From Bdellovibrionaceae bacterium UBA2466 (GTDB lineage Bacteria > Bdellovibrionota > FAC87 > UBA2466): 9,189 bases of DNA. The stretch is taken from the NCBI GenBank assembly GCA_002342225.1, contig DDPO01000080.1, positions 3,477 through 12,665 of the forward strand, given 5' to 3'. The position numbers and the translations under genes are program-made. Under the pieces are notes generated by a model, which was not told the origin of the DNA, did no database searches, and worked only from the letters and a program-made list of their open reading frames with translations. This document shows positions 1 through 5,885 of the stretch, one piece after another; the first letter of the stretch is position 1; the number at the start of each line of letters is the position of its first letter.

Positions 1-368
1 GGAATAGCCTCTATTTTCACTTTTTCCGGATGTTCCTGCCAAAACATTTGGGTTGCAAGATAATGGCGGTGCTCTAAATCGGCCATTCCATGGCCAACAA
101 TAAAAACTGGGGTCTGGGGCGGAAGCTTTTCTATTGCGAGTTCTTTTCCTACAGACAAGGGCTCCACGTTGTTTTTTCTAACTACTTCGACCTGAGCCGT
201 TTTGCAGCTCTTAAGCCTTCTTTCAATCTCATCACAAGCGTTACTGATAACTTTATCTGTGGGGTAACAGAGAACTACAGCCTTGGCTTTTGACAGTGAG
301 TCGACTTGAGAATTTCCAGCAAAGCAACTGAACACATTTAAAAAAAGGACGAATAATAAAATACGCAT
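1..368 (-). CDS. Exported protein with a GHG motif, partial (C-terminus beyond the window)
   Basis: Reading leftward from an ATG at 368-366 there is an open frame of 122 codons plus two bases to the window edge, with no stop. A GAGAGG ribosome-binding site lies 5 nt upstream, so the start is well supported. Residues 1-17 (MRILLFVLFLNVFSCFA) look like a Sec signal peptide. Cys15 does not sit in a good lipobox, so cleavage near Ala17 is more likely than lipidation. The mature part reads as alternating strands and helices: a hydrophobic strand at about 29-34, a helix at about 41-53 and a strand at 87-91 (VFIVG) followed by His93-Gly94. A hydrophobic strand ending in His-Gly is how clan CD (caspase/clostripain-like) peptidases present their catalytic His, but the expected downstream Cys would lie outside the window. 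That assignment is inference only. The exported nature is fairly secure and the function is unknown. Confidence 0.8.
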   Translation of the reverse strand, partial: MRILLFVLFLNVFSCFAGNSQVDSLSKAKAVVLCYPTDKVISNACDEIERRLKSCKTAQVEVVRKNNVEPLSVGKELAIEKLPPQTPVFIVGHGMADLEHRHYLATQMFWQEHPEKVKIEAI

Positions 369-432
369 GTAAGCCTCTCACGGTTCCTTTGATTATGAAC
401 CTTCTTGTAGGTAATGCACGAAATCCCTTTTC

Positions 433-441
433 TGTTAGAAT
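433..441 (+). promoter_or_regulatory. Possible extended -10 promoter element for the glycosyltransferase
   Basis: TGTTAGAAT reads as TGn followed by TAGAAT (5/6 to TATAAT), which is an extended -10 motif. It would place the start of transcription only about 20 nt before the TTG start at 466. No good -35 is seen at the usual spacing, which extended -10 promoters can tolerate. The 97-bp gap must also hold the promoter of the leftward gene, for which I found no convincing hexamers. Confidence 0.3.
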
Positions 442-465
442 ACTGGACAAGCGGAGGGATTCCAA

Positions 466-1608
466 TTGAAAGTTCTTATACACGCTCTCGGTGCAGATCA
501 GGGAGGAGCTGTACGTTTTTTATCTGGGTTCTTGCCAGCGCTGGAGAGCTCCAAATCTACTCTTGAATCAAAACCTGTATATTATATTTTGATACGAGAC
601 AAAATTCGCATCTCTAAACAGAATTCTAAGTTAACTTTTTTGAAAGTTCCCAATTGGCTGGGATCTCATGTTTTGGCTCGACTTATCTTTGACAACTTAC
701 TCCTTCCCTTTTTAATGAAAGTGAAGCGAATAGACTGCTTGGTGACCCTTACAAACCTCGGACCTCTTTGGGGAGCAAAAAGACATATTAATTTCCAACG
801 CAATGCTGTCTTTTTTTCTAGGTGGTATTTTCATCAAATCTCATTCAAGGAAAAAATCGTCTACTTGCTCAGAAAAGCCTACCTATTTGCTTTGATGAAC
901 CGAGCTACAAAAGTGATTGTTCCTTCAAACTCGATGCTTTCTTCCATACCAAAAAATTTGGTAGAGGCCGATCCCGACAAATTCTTTGTTTTTCCTCACG
1001 CAGTGGAAAAACTTTCTCCCTTAGAAGTTTCTCAAGTGCCTAAAAGACTGGTTGAAGTCACAAGTCACTCCCCAATGATTTTTTTCTATCCGTCGCTTTA
1101 TGCAATTTACAAAGGTTTTCCAGTGCTGCTACGAGCTCTGGGAAAACTTAAACGAATCGAAAAATTAGATTTCAAATGTCTTTTTACAGTTGAACTTGAT
1201 TCGTTCGGAGCGGATAGAAGCAAGATTTCCACCATTCTACGACAAGAACAAATTGAAAATGATGTCATCTTTTTAGGCAATCTTTCGTTTCAAGAAGCAG
1301 ATTACATCTATCGAAAAACCCAATGCTTGGTCTACCCCTCGATCCTAGAAAGTTTTGGATTTCCTCTGGCTGAAGCTTTGAGCTACAGTCTACCCATAAT
1401 AGCTGCCGACACCCCGATTAATCGAGAAATATGCCAAAATGGAGCTCTTTATTACCCGCCGATCGACAGCGAAAGCTTAGCAGCGCACTTGAAGTCTGTT
1501 TATGATCCATCCGTACGAGAAAAACTTTCGAATGAAGGGAAATCTCAGTTTGAGAGTCGGGATTGGCGATGGTCCACTTACGTCAGAGAGTTCGAAAAAC
1601 TTCTCTAG
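466..1608 (+). CDS. GT4-family glycosyltransferase
   Basis: This 380-residue protein has the two-domain GT-B layout of family 4 retaining glycosyltransferases, which move a sugar from an activated donor (usually a nucleotide sugar) to a growing glycan or lipid at the cytoplasmic face of the membrane. The N-terminal strand and Gly-Gly loop (KVLIHALGADQGG, residues 2-14) form the acceptor-side Rossmann domain. The C-terminal donor domain carries the diagnostic E-x7-E element ESFGFPLAE (Glu295 and Glu303), followed by the usual 'LPIIAADTPINREI' strand-loop. A strand at about 204-208 with the following YKG is where the donor domain begins. The start is TTG, chosen because GGAGGG at 453-458 lies 7 nt upstream. 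Length is normal for the family. No polysaccharide or LPS neighbours are present, so donor and acceptor cannot be assigned. A role in cell-surface glycan or glycolipid synthesis is inferred. Confidence 0.88.
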   Translation: MKVLIHALGADQGGAVRFLSGFLPALESSKSTLESKPVYYILIRDKIRISKQNSKLTFLKVPNWLGSHVLARLIFDNLLLPFLMKVKRIDCLVTLTNLGPLWGAKRHINFQRNAVFFSRWYFHQISFKEKIVYLLRKAYLFALMNRATKVIVPSNSMLSSIPKNLVEADPDKFFVFPHAVEKLSPLEVSQVPKRLVEVTSHSPMIFFYPSLYAIYKGFPVLLRALGKLKRIEKLDFKCLFTVELDSFGADRSKISTILRQEQIENDVIFLGNLSFQEADYIYRKTQCLVYPSILESFGFPLAEALSYSLPIIAADTPINREICQNGALYYPPIDSESLAAHLKSVYDPSVREKLSNEGKSQFESRDWRWSTYVREFEKLL

Positions 1609-1666
1609 TTCTGCTCTTTGCTTCTTGACCATAGTTTGATAGTGTTTCGACCCGTAGGAGTCACAA

Positions 1667-3016
1667 ATGCTTTACGAAAACATCTTAGGCGCCATCGGTA
1701 GAACCCCATTAGTCAGAGTCAATCGTCTGGCTTCTCACCTCGAATGTAATCTTTACGCTAAATGTGAATTTATGAACCCTGGAGGTTCGGTAAAAGACCG
1801 CATCGGCTGGAGAATGGTTGAAGATGCTGAGAAATCCGGTCGCATTAAACCTGGAGATACTCTCATTGAGCCCACCAGTGGAAATACGGGAATCGGCATA
1901 GCTCTAGCTGGGGCAGTGAAGGGTTACCGAGTCATCATCACTATGCCCGAAAAGATGAGCCGCGAAAAACAGGTTGTTCTTGAGGCACTTGGAGCTGAAA
2001 TTATTCGCACACCGACAGCAGCGGCTTGGGATTCTCCTGAAAGCCACATCGGAGTGGCGAAAAAACTTCAAAAAGAACTTCCCAATGCTCATATTTTAGA
2101 CCAGTACGGTAATCCATCGAACCCCCAAGCCCATTACGAGACAACAGCTGAGGAAATCATCAATGACTTGAACGGAAAAGTAGACATGGTGGTCATGACG
2201 GCTGGAACCGGAGGAACTCTGACAGGAGTTGCCCGTCGACTCAAAAAACACAACCCCAATGTACAGATTATAGGGGTTGATCCCGTTGGTTCTATTTTAG
2301 GTGGCGGCACTTTAATTGCGCCCTATAAAGTAGAGGGTATTGGTTACGATTTTATACCTGATGTCTTAGATCGTTCTTTGGTAAGTCGCTGGATTAAAAC
2401 CACCGACAGAGAGTCTTTTATTCTAGCAAGAAGAATGATTCGCGAAGAAGGATTGTTGTGTGGAGGCTCATGTGGTTCTGCCATGTTCGGAGCTCTAGAA
2501 GCTGCGTCTTCGCTTAAAAAAGGACAAAATTGCGTAGTGATTCTGCCCGACGGGGTAAGAAACTACATGACGAAGTTTATTGATAACCAATGGATGCGAG
2601 AAAATAAATTCTCAAGTGTCTCCTCGCTTCATGGAACTGTTTCTGAATTAATTCGACAGCAGGATCGATCCAGTTTAATAACTTTAGAGCACACCGAAAA
2701 AATTTCCAAAGCCATCTCCATCATGAAAGACAAAGGAATTTCTCAAATTCCAGTGACTCAAGATGGCTGGTTGTTGGGACTTTTAACGGAAGATTATGTT
2801 TTACAAGTCCTGTCCACTAAGCAAGTTAATGGGGACAGTTATGTATATATGGTAACGGACCGCTCTGTTGCCTGCGTCGAGGAAGCAACCCCCTTGGATG
2901 CTCTACATGACACGTTAATGAGAACTCACTGTGCCGTAGTTATCGATTCAAAAAAACGTCCTCAAAAAATCGTCACCAAGATTGATTTGGTAGAGTGGAT
3001 GACTCGGCCTCGTTAA
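1667..3016 (+). CDS. Cystathionine beta-synthase (PLP domain plus C-terminal CBS pair)
   Basis: This pyridoxal-phosphate enzyme is predicted to condense serine and homocysteine to cystathionine, the first step of reverse transsulfuration. Residues 1 to about 315 form the fold-type II PLP domain: Lys43 in GGSVKDR binds the cofactor, TSGNTG (70-75) binds the substrate carboxylate, GTGGT (180-184) holds the phosphate, and Ser268 in GGSCGS contacts the pyridine nitrogen. The stretch VEGIGYDFIP (about 223-232) and RNYMTKF near 298-304 match true cystathionine beta-synthases better than plain cysteine synthases. Residues about 325-449 hold two CBS motifs, the module that binds adenosyl ligands such as AdoMet in relatives. 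The N-terminal heme segment of animal enzymes is absent. TAGGAG at 1655-1660 lies 6 nt before the ATG. No cystathionine gamma-lyase is visible in the window. A cysteine-synthase activity cannot be excluded from sequence. Confidence 0.92.
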   Translation: MLYENILGAIGRTPLVRVNRLASHLECNLYAKCEFMNPGGSVKDRIGWRMVEDAEKSGRIKPGDTLIEPTSGNTGIGIALAGAVKGYRVIITMPEKMSREKQVVLEALGAEIIRTPTAAAWDSPESHIGVAKKLQKELPNAHILDQYGNPSNPQAHYETTAEEIINDLNGKVDMVVMTAGTGGTLTGVARRLKKHNPNVQIIGVDPVGSILGGGTLIAPYKVEGIGYDFIPDVLDRSLVSRWIKTTDRESFILARRMIREEGLLCGGSCGSAMFGALEAASSLKKGQNCVVILPDGVRNYMTKFIDNQWMRENKFSSVSSLHGTVSELIRQQDRSSLITLEHTEKISKAISIMKDKGISQIPVTQDGWLLGLLTEDYVLQVLSTKQVNGDSYVYMVTDRSVACVEEATPLDALHDTLMRTHCAVVIDSKKRPQKIVTKIDLVEWMTRPR

Positions 3017-3028
3017 GGCGAAAAACGC

Positions 3029-3057
3029 TTGAATTTGGGCATAACTCCCTCAATAAT
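3029..3057 (+). promoter_or_regulatory. Possible sigma70-type promoter for trxA, overlapped by an inverted repeat
   Basis: TTGAAT (3029-3034), a 17-nt spacer and AATAAT (3052-3057) give a plausible -35/-10 pair, 4/6 and 5/6 to consensus. Transcription would start near 3064, about 33 nt before the trxA ATG. The -10 box overlaps the centre of a perfect inverted repeat at 3043-3066. Confidence 0.4.
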
Positions 3058-3066
3058 GAGGGAGTT
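3043..3066 (+). repeat. Perfect 10-bp inverted repeat between the CBS gene and trxA (operator or terminator-like hairpin)
   Basis: AACTCCCTCA at 3043-3052 and TGAGGGAGTT at 3057-3066 are exact reverse complements around a 4-nt centre (ATAA). As RNA this is a stable stem with a tetraloop, but the following sequence (TAAAGGC) is a poor U-tract for an intrinsic terminator. As DNA it is centred on the possible trxA -10 box, which would suit a repressor-binding site. Both readings are open: end of the CBS-gene transcript, or control of trxA. Confidence 0.6.
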
Positions 3067-3096
3067 TAAAGGCTTTAATTTTACGGAGGCTCCATC

Positions 3097-3429
3097 ATGG
3101 GCAATGCAAATATTGTAAATTTGGACGACAACTCTTTTTCGGATGCAGTAGAGAAAAACTCTACTCCGATCTTAGTAGATTTTTGGGCTGAATGGTGCAT
3201 GCCCTGTCGAGCTTTAGCTCCAGTCATTGATGAACTAGCCAACGAGTTTCAAGGCAAAGTTCGATTTGCCAAAGTCAATGTAGATGACTGCAAATCGGTT
3301 CCAAGTCAGTTTGGAATTCGTGGAATTCCCACCCTCATTCTTTTTCAAGATGGTAAAAAAGTGAATGAGTTGGTCGGCAATCAGCCCAAAGAAAAAATTA
3401 AGATGATGTTGTCTAAAGTCGTTTCTTAA
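3097..3429 (+). CDS. trxA: Thioredoxin with a CMPC active site
   Basis: This 110-residue cytosolic thiol-disulfide oxidoreductase covers one complete thioredoxin fold and has no signal peptide. The active site is WCMPC (Cys34 and Cys37), preceded by the buried Asp28 in VDFWAEW, and the cis-proline is Pro78 in RGIPT. These are the hallmarks of reducing thioredoxins that serve ribonucleotide reductase, peroxiredoxins and methionine sulfoxide reductases. The common Gly of WCGPC is Met35 here, which may shift redox potential or partner choice. One extra cysteine, Cys65, lies away from the active site. GGAGG at 3085-3089 is 7 nt before the ATG. The HD-domain gene follows after 7 nt, so the two are probably co-transcribed. 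Identity as a thioredoxin-family protein is secure; use as the main cellular thioredoxin is inferred, since genomes often carry several. Confidence 0.93.
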   Translation: MGNANIVNLDDNSFSDAVEKNSTPILVDFWAEWCMPCRALAPVIDELANEFQGKVRFAKVNVDDCKSVPSQFGIRGIPTLILFQDGKKVNELVGNQPKEKIKMMLSKVVS

Positions 3430-3436
3430 GGCTGTA

Positions 3437-4021
3437 ATGACCCACGACTCTAAGCTTGCTGAAGCCTTCGATTTTGCAAGCCGAATTCATCACACTAAAA
3501 CTTGGAAAGAGACTTCTCGGTCTTTTCTCCACCACCCTATGGCCGTGGCGAGTCTAGTGATGTTTTACGGCGGTGATAGTTCTCAAACAATAGCAGCTCT
3601 TCTGCATGACACTATCACGGAGACTGCTATAGTTGATGACATTAAAAAGCAATTTGGGTCGGACGTTGCTGATTTGGTAAGCGCCTTTGAAGATCCGCCA
3701 GAAGTATTGCAGAAAAAACTTGAATGGGCAGAAATTAAAAAAGCCTATTTAAAAAAGATCGAGACTCTTTCCAGTCGTTCGATTTTTGTGATTGCGTGTG
3801 AAGAACTCCATGAGCTTTCGGTACTTATTCACGATGCTAAGTATTTGGGCGCTGCTGTATGGAAAAGATTTCCGGTACCTGCCAGAGATCTTGGGTGGTA
3901 TTACAAATCTCTAAGTACGATTTTCTACCACAAACTGAAAGAGCCTCAATATCAGGCGTTAGTCTCTGAATTTGCCACACAAACCAAAGTTCTCTCAAAT
4001 CAGGTTTTCGAAGGGGCTTAA
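3437..4021 (+). CDS. HD-domain protein related to RelA/SpoT-type hydrolases (MESH1-like), with altered active-site positions
   Basis: This 194-residue protein follows the pattern of the small HD proteins related to the SpoT hydrolase domain: an N-terminal FASRIHH helix, HHP (32-34) in place of the first metal-binding His, then AALLHD (53-58) giving the His57-Asp58 pair, the IKKQFGSDVADLV helix (68-80) and a late helix ACEELHEL (120-127). Such enzymes remove the 3'-pyrophosphate of ppGpp or dephosphorylate NADPH. Compared with the usual HDxxEDT, this protein has HDTITET, so the ED pair reads Thr61-Glu62. The usual ACDKLHNL reads ACEELHEL, so the metal-binding Asp is Glu122 and the following Asn is Glu126. 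These changes make full hydrolase activity doubtful. There is no synthetase, TGS or ACT domain. It starts 7 nt after trxA, with only a weak AAGG-like site, suggesting coupled expression. It ends 1 bp from the convergent HNH gene. Confidence 0.75.
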   Translation: MTHDSKLAEAFDFASRIHHTKTWKETSRSFLHHPMAVASLVMFYGGDSSQTIAALLHDTITETAIVDDIKKQFGSDVADLVSAFEDPPEVLQKKLEWAEIKKAYLKKIETLSSRSIFVIACEELHELSVLIHDAKYLGAAVWKRFPVPARDLGWYYKSLSTIFYHKLKEPQYQALVSEFATQTKVLSNQVFEGA

Positions 4022-4022
4022 T

Positions 4023-4565
4023 TTAATAGCTCACGTGCGGGATTTTTTTATCGAGGAAATTAAGATAGGGTTCCCACAGACTATGCGCTGAACGCGTTTG
4101 GAGTGTATTGTAAAATCCCGGTAACCAAGTGGGGGTTTTAGGCTTGTTGAGAAGTCTCATGCCTACTTCTTCAGGGCTTTTATCGCTCTTCTTTTGGTTA
4201 CACTTCACACAAGCAGTCACAATGTTTTCCCAAGTACGCTTTCCACCCTTCACTGCCGGTTTCACATGATCCATTGTTAACTCTTTGTCGCTAAATTTTA
4301 CATAGCAGTATTGGCACCGATACTCATCTCGAGCATAAAGATTAGCTCGTGAAAACCGGATAACAGGACCATGTTTTTTTAAGTTCACCCAACGTCGGAG
4401 TCTTATGACGGCTGGAATTTTAAAAGCTTGGCTGACGGTATTAATTGAGGAGGAATACTCTTCGAGGATTTCAACTTTGTTTTGAAAAACTAAAATAAAG
4501 GCTCGCTGCCAAGAAACCACACGTAAAGGCTCAAAGCCCGCATTCAATAGCAAAGTGTGATGCAT
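4023..4565 (-). CDS. HNH endonuclease-fold protein (COG1403 / McrA-like)
   Basis: This 180-residue protein starts with the segment typical of this widespread chromosomal HNH family (LLLNAGFEPLRVVSWQRAF, residues 5-23), followed by the nuclease domain at about 75-130. Paired cysteines (Cys84/Cys87 in CQYC and Cys119/Cys122 in CVKC) form a structural zinc site. The catalytic histidine is His100 in MDH, and Asn114 (WENI) and Asn123 complete the H-N-N pattern, so the nuclease core is intact. Proteins of this kind are common as lone genes. Their natural substrate is mostly unknown, with restriction of modified DNA or DNA repair suggested for relatives. No methylase, toxin partner or phage gene is nearby. 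The ATG at 4565 has no clear Shine-Dalgarno sequence; a small inverted repeat occupies that position. It lies 24 bp downstream of the exported-protein gene on the same strand. Confidence 0.87.
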   Translation of the reverse strand: MHHTLLLNAGFEPLRVVSWQRAFILVFQNKVEILEEYSSSINTVSQAFKIPAVIRLRRWVNLKKHGPVIRFSRANLYARDEYRCQYCYVKFSDKELTMDHVKPAVKGGKRTWENIVTACVKCNQKKSDKSPEEVGMRLLNKPKTPTWLPGFYNTLQTRSAHSLWEPYLNFLDKKIPHVSY

Positions 4566-4566
4566 G

Positions 4567-4581
4567 AGAATACTTTATTCT
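4567..4581 (-). repeat. Short inverted repeat in the ribosome-binding region of the HNH gene
   Basis: AGAATA (4567-4572) and TATTCT (4576-4581) are exact reverse complements around CTT, ending 1 nt before the HNH start codon. On the minus strand the outer arm overlaps TAGAAT, a good -10 hexamer, with TTGCCT 16 nt upstream. If this is a real promoter the mRNA would be almost leaderless. AT-rich palindromes of this size do arise by chance. Confidence 0.35.
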
Positions 4582-4608
4582 AAAAAGGTTTATTTAAAAG
4601 GCAAACCT
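4582..4608 (-). terminator. Weak hairpin with short T-run at the end of the exported-protein gene
   Basis: On the minus strand AGGTTT (4608-4603) and AAACCT (4591-4586) can pair across an 11-nt loop that holds part of the stop codon, and TTTT (4585-4582) follows. The stem has only two G-C pairs and the loop is long, so it would be an inefficient terminator at best, and the HNH gene may still be read from upstream. Confidence 0.25.
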
Positions 4609-4997
4609 GTTTTAAGTATAACTTGATCTCCCAACATCAAACTCTGGTATTCCATGGCGGGTAGTGAATTTATTTCTCTTTCTCGCTCGAATCTAGCGAC
4701 ACTGGTCGATTCCCCGACCTGCTTTACTTTAAGCTCACCCAAGCTCACTTTCATGACGTGCCAATCACTCGAAGCGAGTCGATTGGGCACTGGAACATAG
4801 CGATAAACTTCAACGATATCCCCTACTTTAAGCCCATCCCTCTCACCGAGGTCGATAAAGTAATCCTTAGGGGGCAATGGCTCGCTATAACTCATTCTAA
4901 GCCTTCTAGCGACTTGAATAATGGTTCCTGTGGAAGTGGCTTGAGCCTCTACGGTAGTTAAGAGCATTAACAAAATAATGGAAATGACTCGTTTCAC
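4590..4997 (-). CDS. Small exported protein of unknown function, FlgT C-terminal-like
   Basis: The 135-residue product begins with a clear Sec signal peptide: Lys2-Arg3, a hydrophobic core at residues 4-15 (VISIILLMLLTT) and an AQA site with cleavage expected after Ala20. It has no lipobox cysteine, so a soluble periplasmic protein of about 115 residues is predicted. The mature part contains FIDLGERDGLKVGDIVEVYR (about 47-66), then a GELKVKQVGE strand pair and a terminal LGDQV turn. This 'DG-x-x-VGD-x-x-x-VYR' arrangement is reminiscent of the small beta-barrel at the C-terminus of FlgT-type and similar envelope proteins; this is a resemblance, not a firm assignment. The start is GTG at 4997: the nearby ATG at 4999 is out of frame with an immediate stop, and a later start would remove the signal. 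The gene lies 39 bp after rsmI and is probably read with it. Confidence 0.75.
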   Translation of the reverse strand: MKRVISIILLMLLTTVEAQATSTGTIIQVARRLRMSYSEPLPPKDYFIDLGERDGLKVGDIVEVYRYVPVPNRLASSDWHVMKVSLGELKVKQVGESTSVARFEREREINSLPAMEYQSLMLGDQVILKTGLPFK

Positions 4998-5016
4998 ATC
5001 TCACTTATCGACAAAT

Positions 5017-5034
5017 TGTGAAAATTTCTTCACA
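5017..5034 (-). other. Weak AT-rich inverted repeat between rsmI and the exported-protein gene
   Basis: TGTGAA (5017-5022) and TTCACA (5029-5034) are reverse complements with a 6-nt centre. It sits just after the rsmI stop codon. It could be a weak RNA hairpin; as a terminator it lacks both a GC-rich stem and a T-run. Confidence 0.25.
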
Positions 5035-5036
5035 GT

Positions 5037-5852
5037 CTATCGATGTTTTTTCTTTTGCAGAGCATTATAAACGTCGGATGATGCTACACCTAGTCGAGCA
5101 GCTACATGTTTAGCCCAATCTTTGTCTGAGGCTAACCTTACTGAGATCTCTTGGTCGAGATCTGAAACTGTCTCCTTCTCTCCGGGAACTAAAACAATAG
5201 CGTACTCTCCAATTTCCTGAAGTGAGTCGGGCACGATAGAGTCTAAGTTGAACCAACGATATTCTTCAAACTTTTTGGTCATCTCTCGACCGATAAATAA
5301 AGATCCTTTCGGAAAAGTCTTTTTCAATTCAGTTACTGTTTCACGAATTCTCTTGGGGGACTCAAAAAAAACAGCGGGGATACCCCGTTTAGCTAAGTTT
5401 TCCCAGAGGAGATTTCGCTGTTTGTCTTGAGAGGGAATGAATCCGATAAATTCAAACTCCGAAGATGAGAGACCGCAGACTGAAATTAATGTTGTTAAAC
5501 TTGAGACTCCGGGCACTGGAATGACTGGAATGTTCTCAAGATGAGCTCGTTGAGCGAGCTGAGCGCCGGGATCGGAAATCGCGGGAGTACCTCGGTCTGT
5601 AACCAATCCGACCGATTTTCCCTCGCTGAGCAATTGAATCGCACTTTCAGTAGCTTCTTTCAAATTATGCGAAGCATAAGAATATATTCTTTTTCCTTCG
5701 ATAGAAATCTTTAAAGCCAAGAGAAGTTTTTGAAATTCCCTGCTGTCTTCGGCGAAAAAAACATCGAGAGTATTAAAAGTTTCAATTGCTCTCAGCGTTA
5801 TATCCCCAAGATTCCCCAAGGGGGTCGCTATGATGTATAATTTAGAGGTCAT
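5037..5852 (-). CDS. rsmI: 16S rRNA (cytidine(1402)-2'-O)-methyltransferase RsmI
   Basis: This 271-residue SAM-dependent enzyme of the tetrapyrrole-methylase fold adds the 2'-O-methyl group to C1402 of 16S rRNA in the decoding centre; RsmH adds the N4-methyl at the same base. Family signatures are in order: ATPLGNLGDITLRA (residues 9-22), AEDSR (34-38), the TDRGTPAISDPG loop (85-96) and VIPVPGVSS (110-118), with a small C-terminal helix-turn-helix-like segment near 250-265 (AARLGVASSDVYNAL). The loop usually reads SDAGTP; Arg87 replaces the Ala here. Length is near normal. The ATG at 5852 is chosen because the conserved N-terminus begins immediately after it; upstream is only a purine-rich AAGAAGAG stretch. 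A 33-bp gap separates it from the divergent STAS gene, so its promoter must lie partly inside that gene. Confidence 0.95.
   Translation of the reverse strand: MTSKLYIIATPLGNLGDITLRAIETFNTLDVFFAEDSREFQKLLLALKISIEGKRIYSYASHNLKEATESAIQLLSEGKSVGLVTDRGTPAISDPGAQLAQRAHLENIPVIPVPGVSSLTTLISVCGLSSSEFEFIGFIPSQDKQRNLLWENLAKRGIPAVFFESPKRIRETVTELKKTFPKGSLFIGREMTKKFEEYRWFNLDSIVPDSLQEIGEYAIVLVPGEKETVSDLDQEISVRLASDKDWAKHVAARLGVASSDVYNALQKKKHR
5836..5841 (+). promoter_or_regulatory. Possible -10 box for the STAS gene, inside the rsmI start region
   Basis: A perfect TATAAT lies on the plus strand within the first codons of the leftward rsmI, 44 nt before the STAS start. Transcription would begin near 5848. 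The best -35 at 18-nt spacing (TTCCCC, 5812-5817) is poor, so support is limited. The short divergent gap makes a promoter inside rsmI necessary in any case. Confidence 0.35.
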
Positions 5853-5885
5853 TTAACTTTTTCTCTTCTTTCTTAAGGAATCACC

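Noticed and set aside
90..293. Plus-strand open frame of 67 codons
   Set aside because: It lies opposite the leftward exported-protein gene, which has a good start, ribosome-binding site and signal peptide. The plus-strand product shows no recognisable pattern.
1609..1666. Promoter for the cystathionine beta-synthase gene (TTGACC at 1625-1630)
   Set aside because: No -10 hexamer lies at 16-18 nt from it, and other pairings in this 58-bp gap have poor spacing.
4023..4565. HNH nuclease as part of a restriction, toxin-antitoxin or mobile system
   Set aside because: No methylase, antitoxin, recombinase, direct repeats or change in composition is visible nearby, and this HNH family is common as a single chromosomal gene.
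5017..5034. CRP-like TGTGA...TCACA site
   Set aside because: The half-sites are separated by 8 nt rather than the 6 nt of CRP sites, and the location just after the rsmI stop is poor for an activator site.
5091..5852. RsmI loop change (DRG instead of DAG at residues 86-88) as evidence of inactivity
   Set aside because: The rest of the motif and all other signatures are intact, so I regard this as natural variation.
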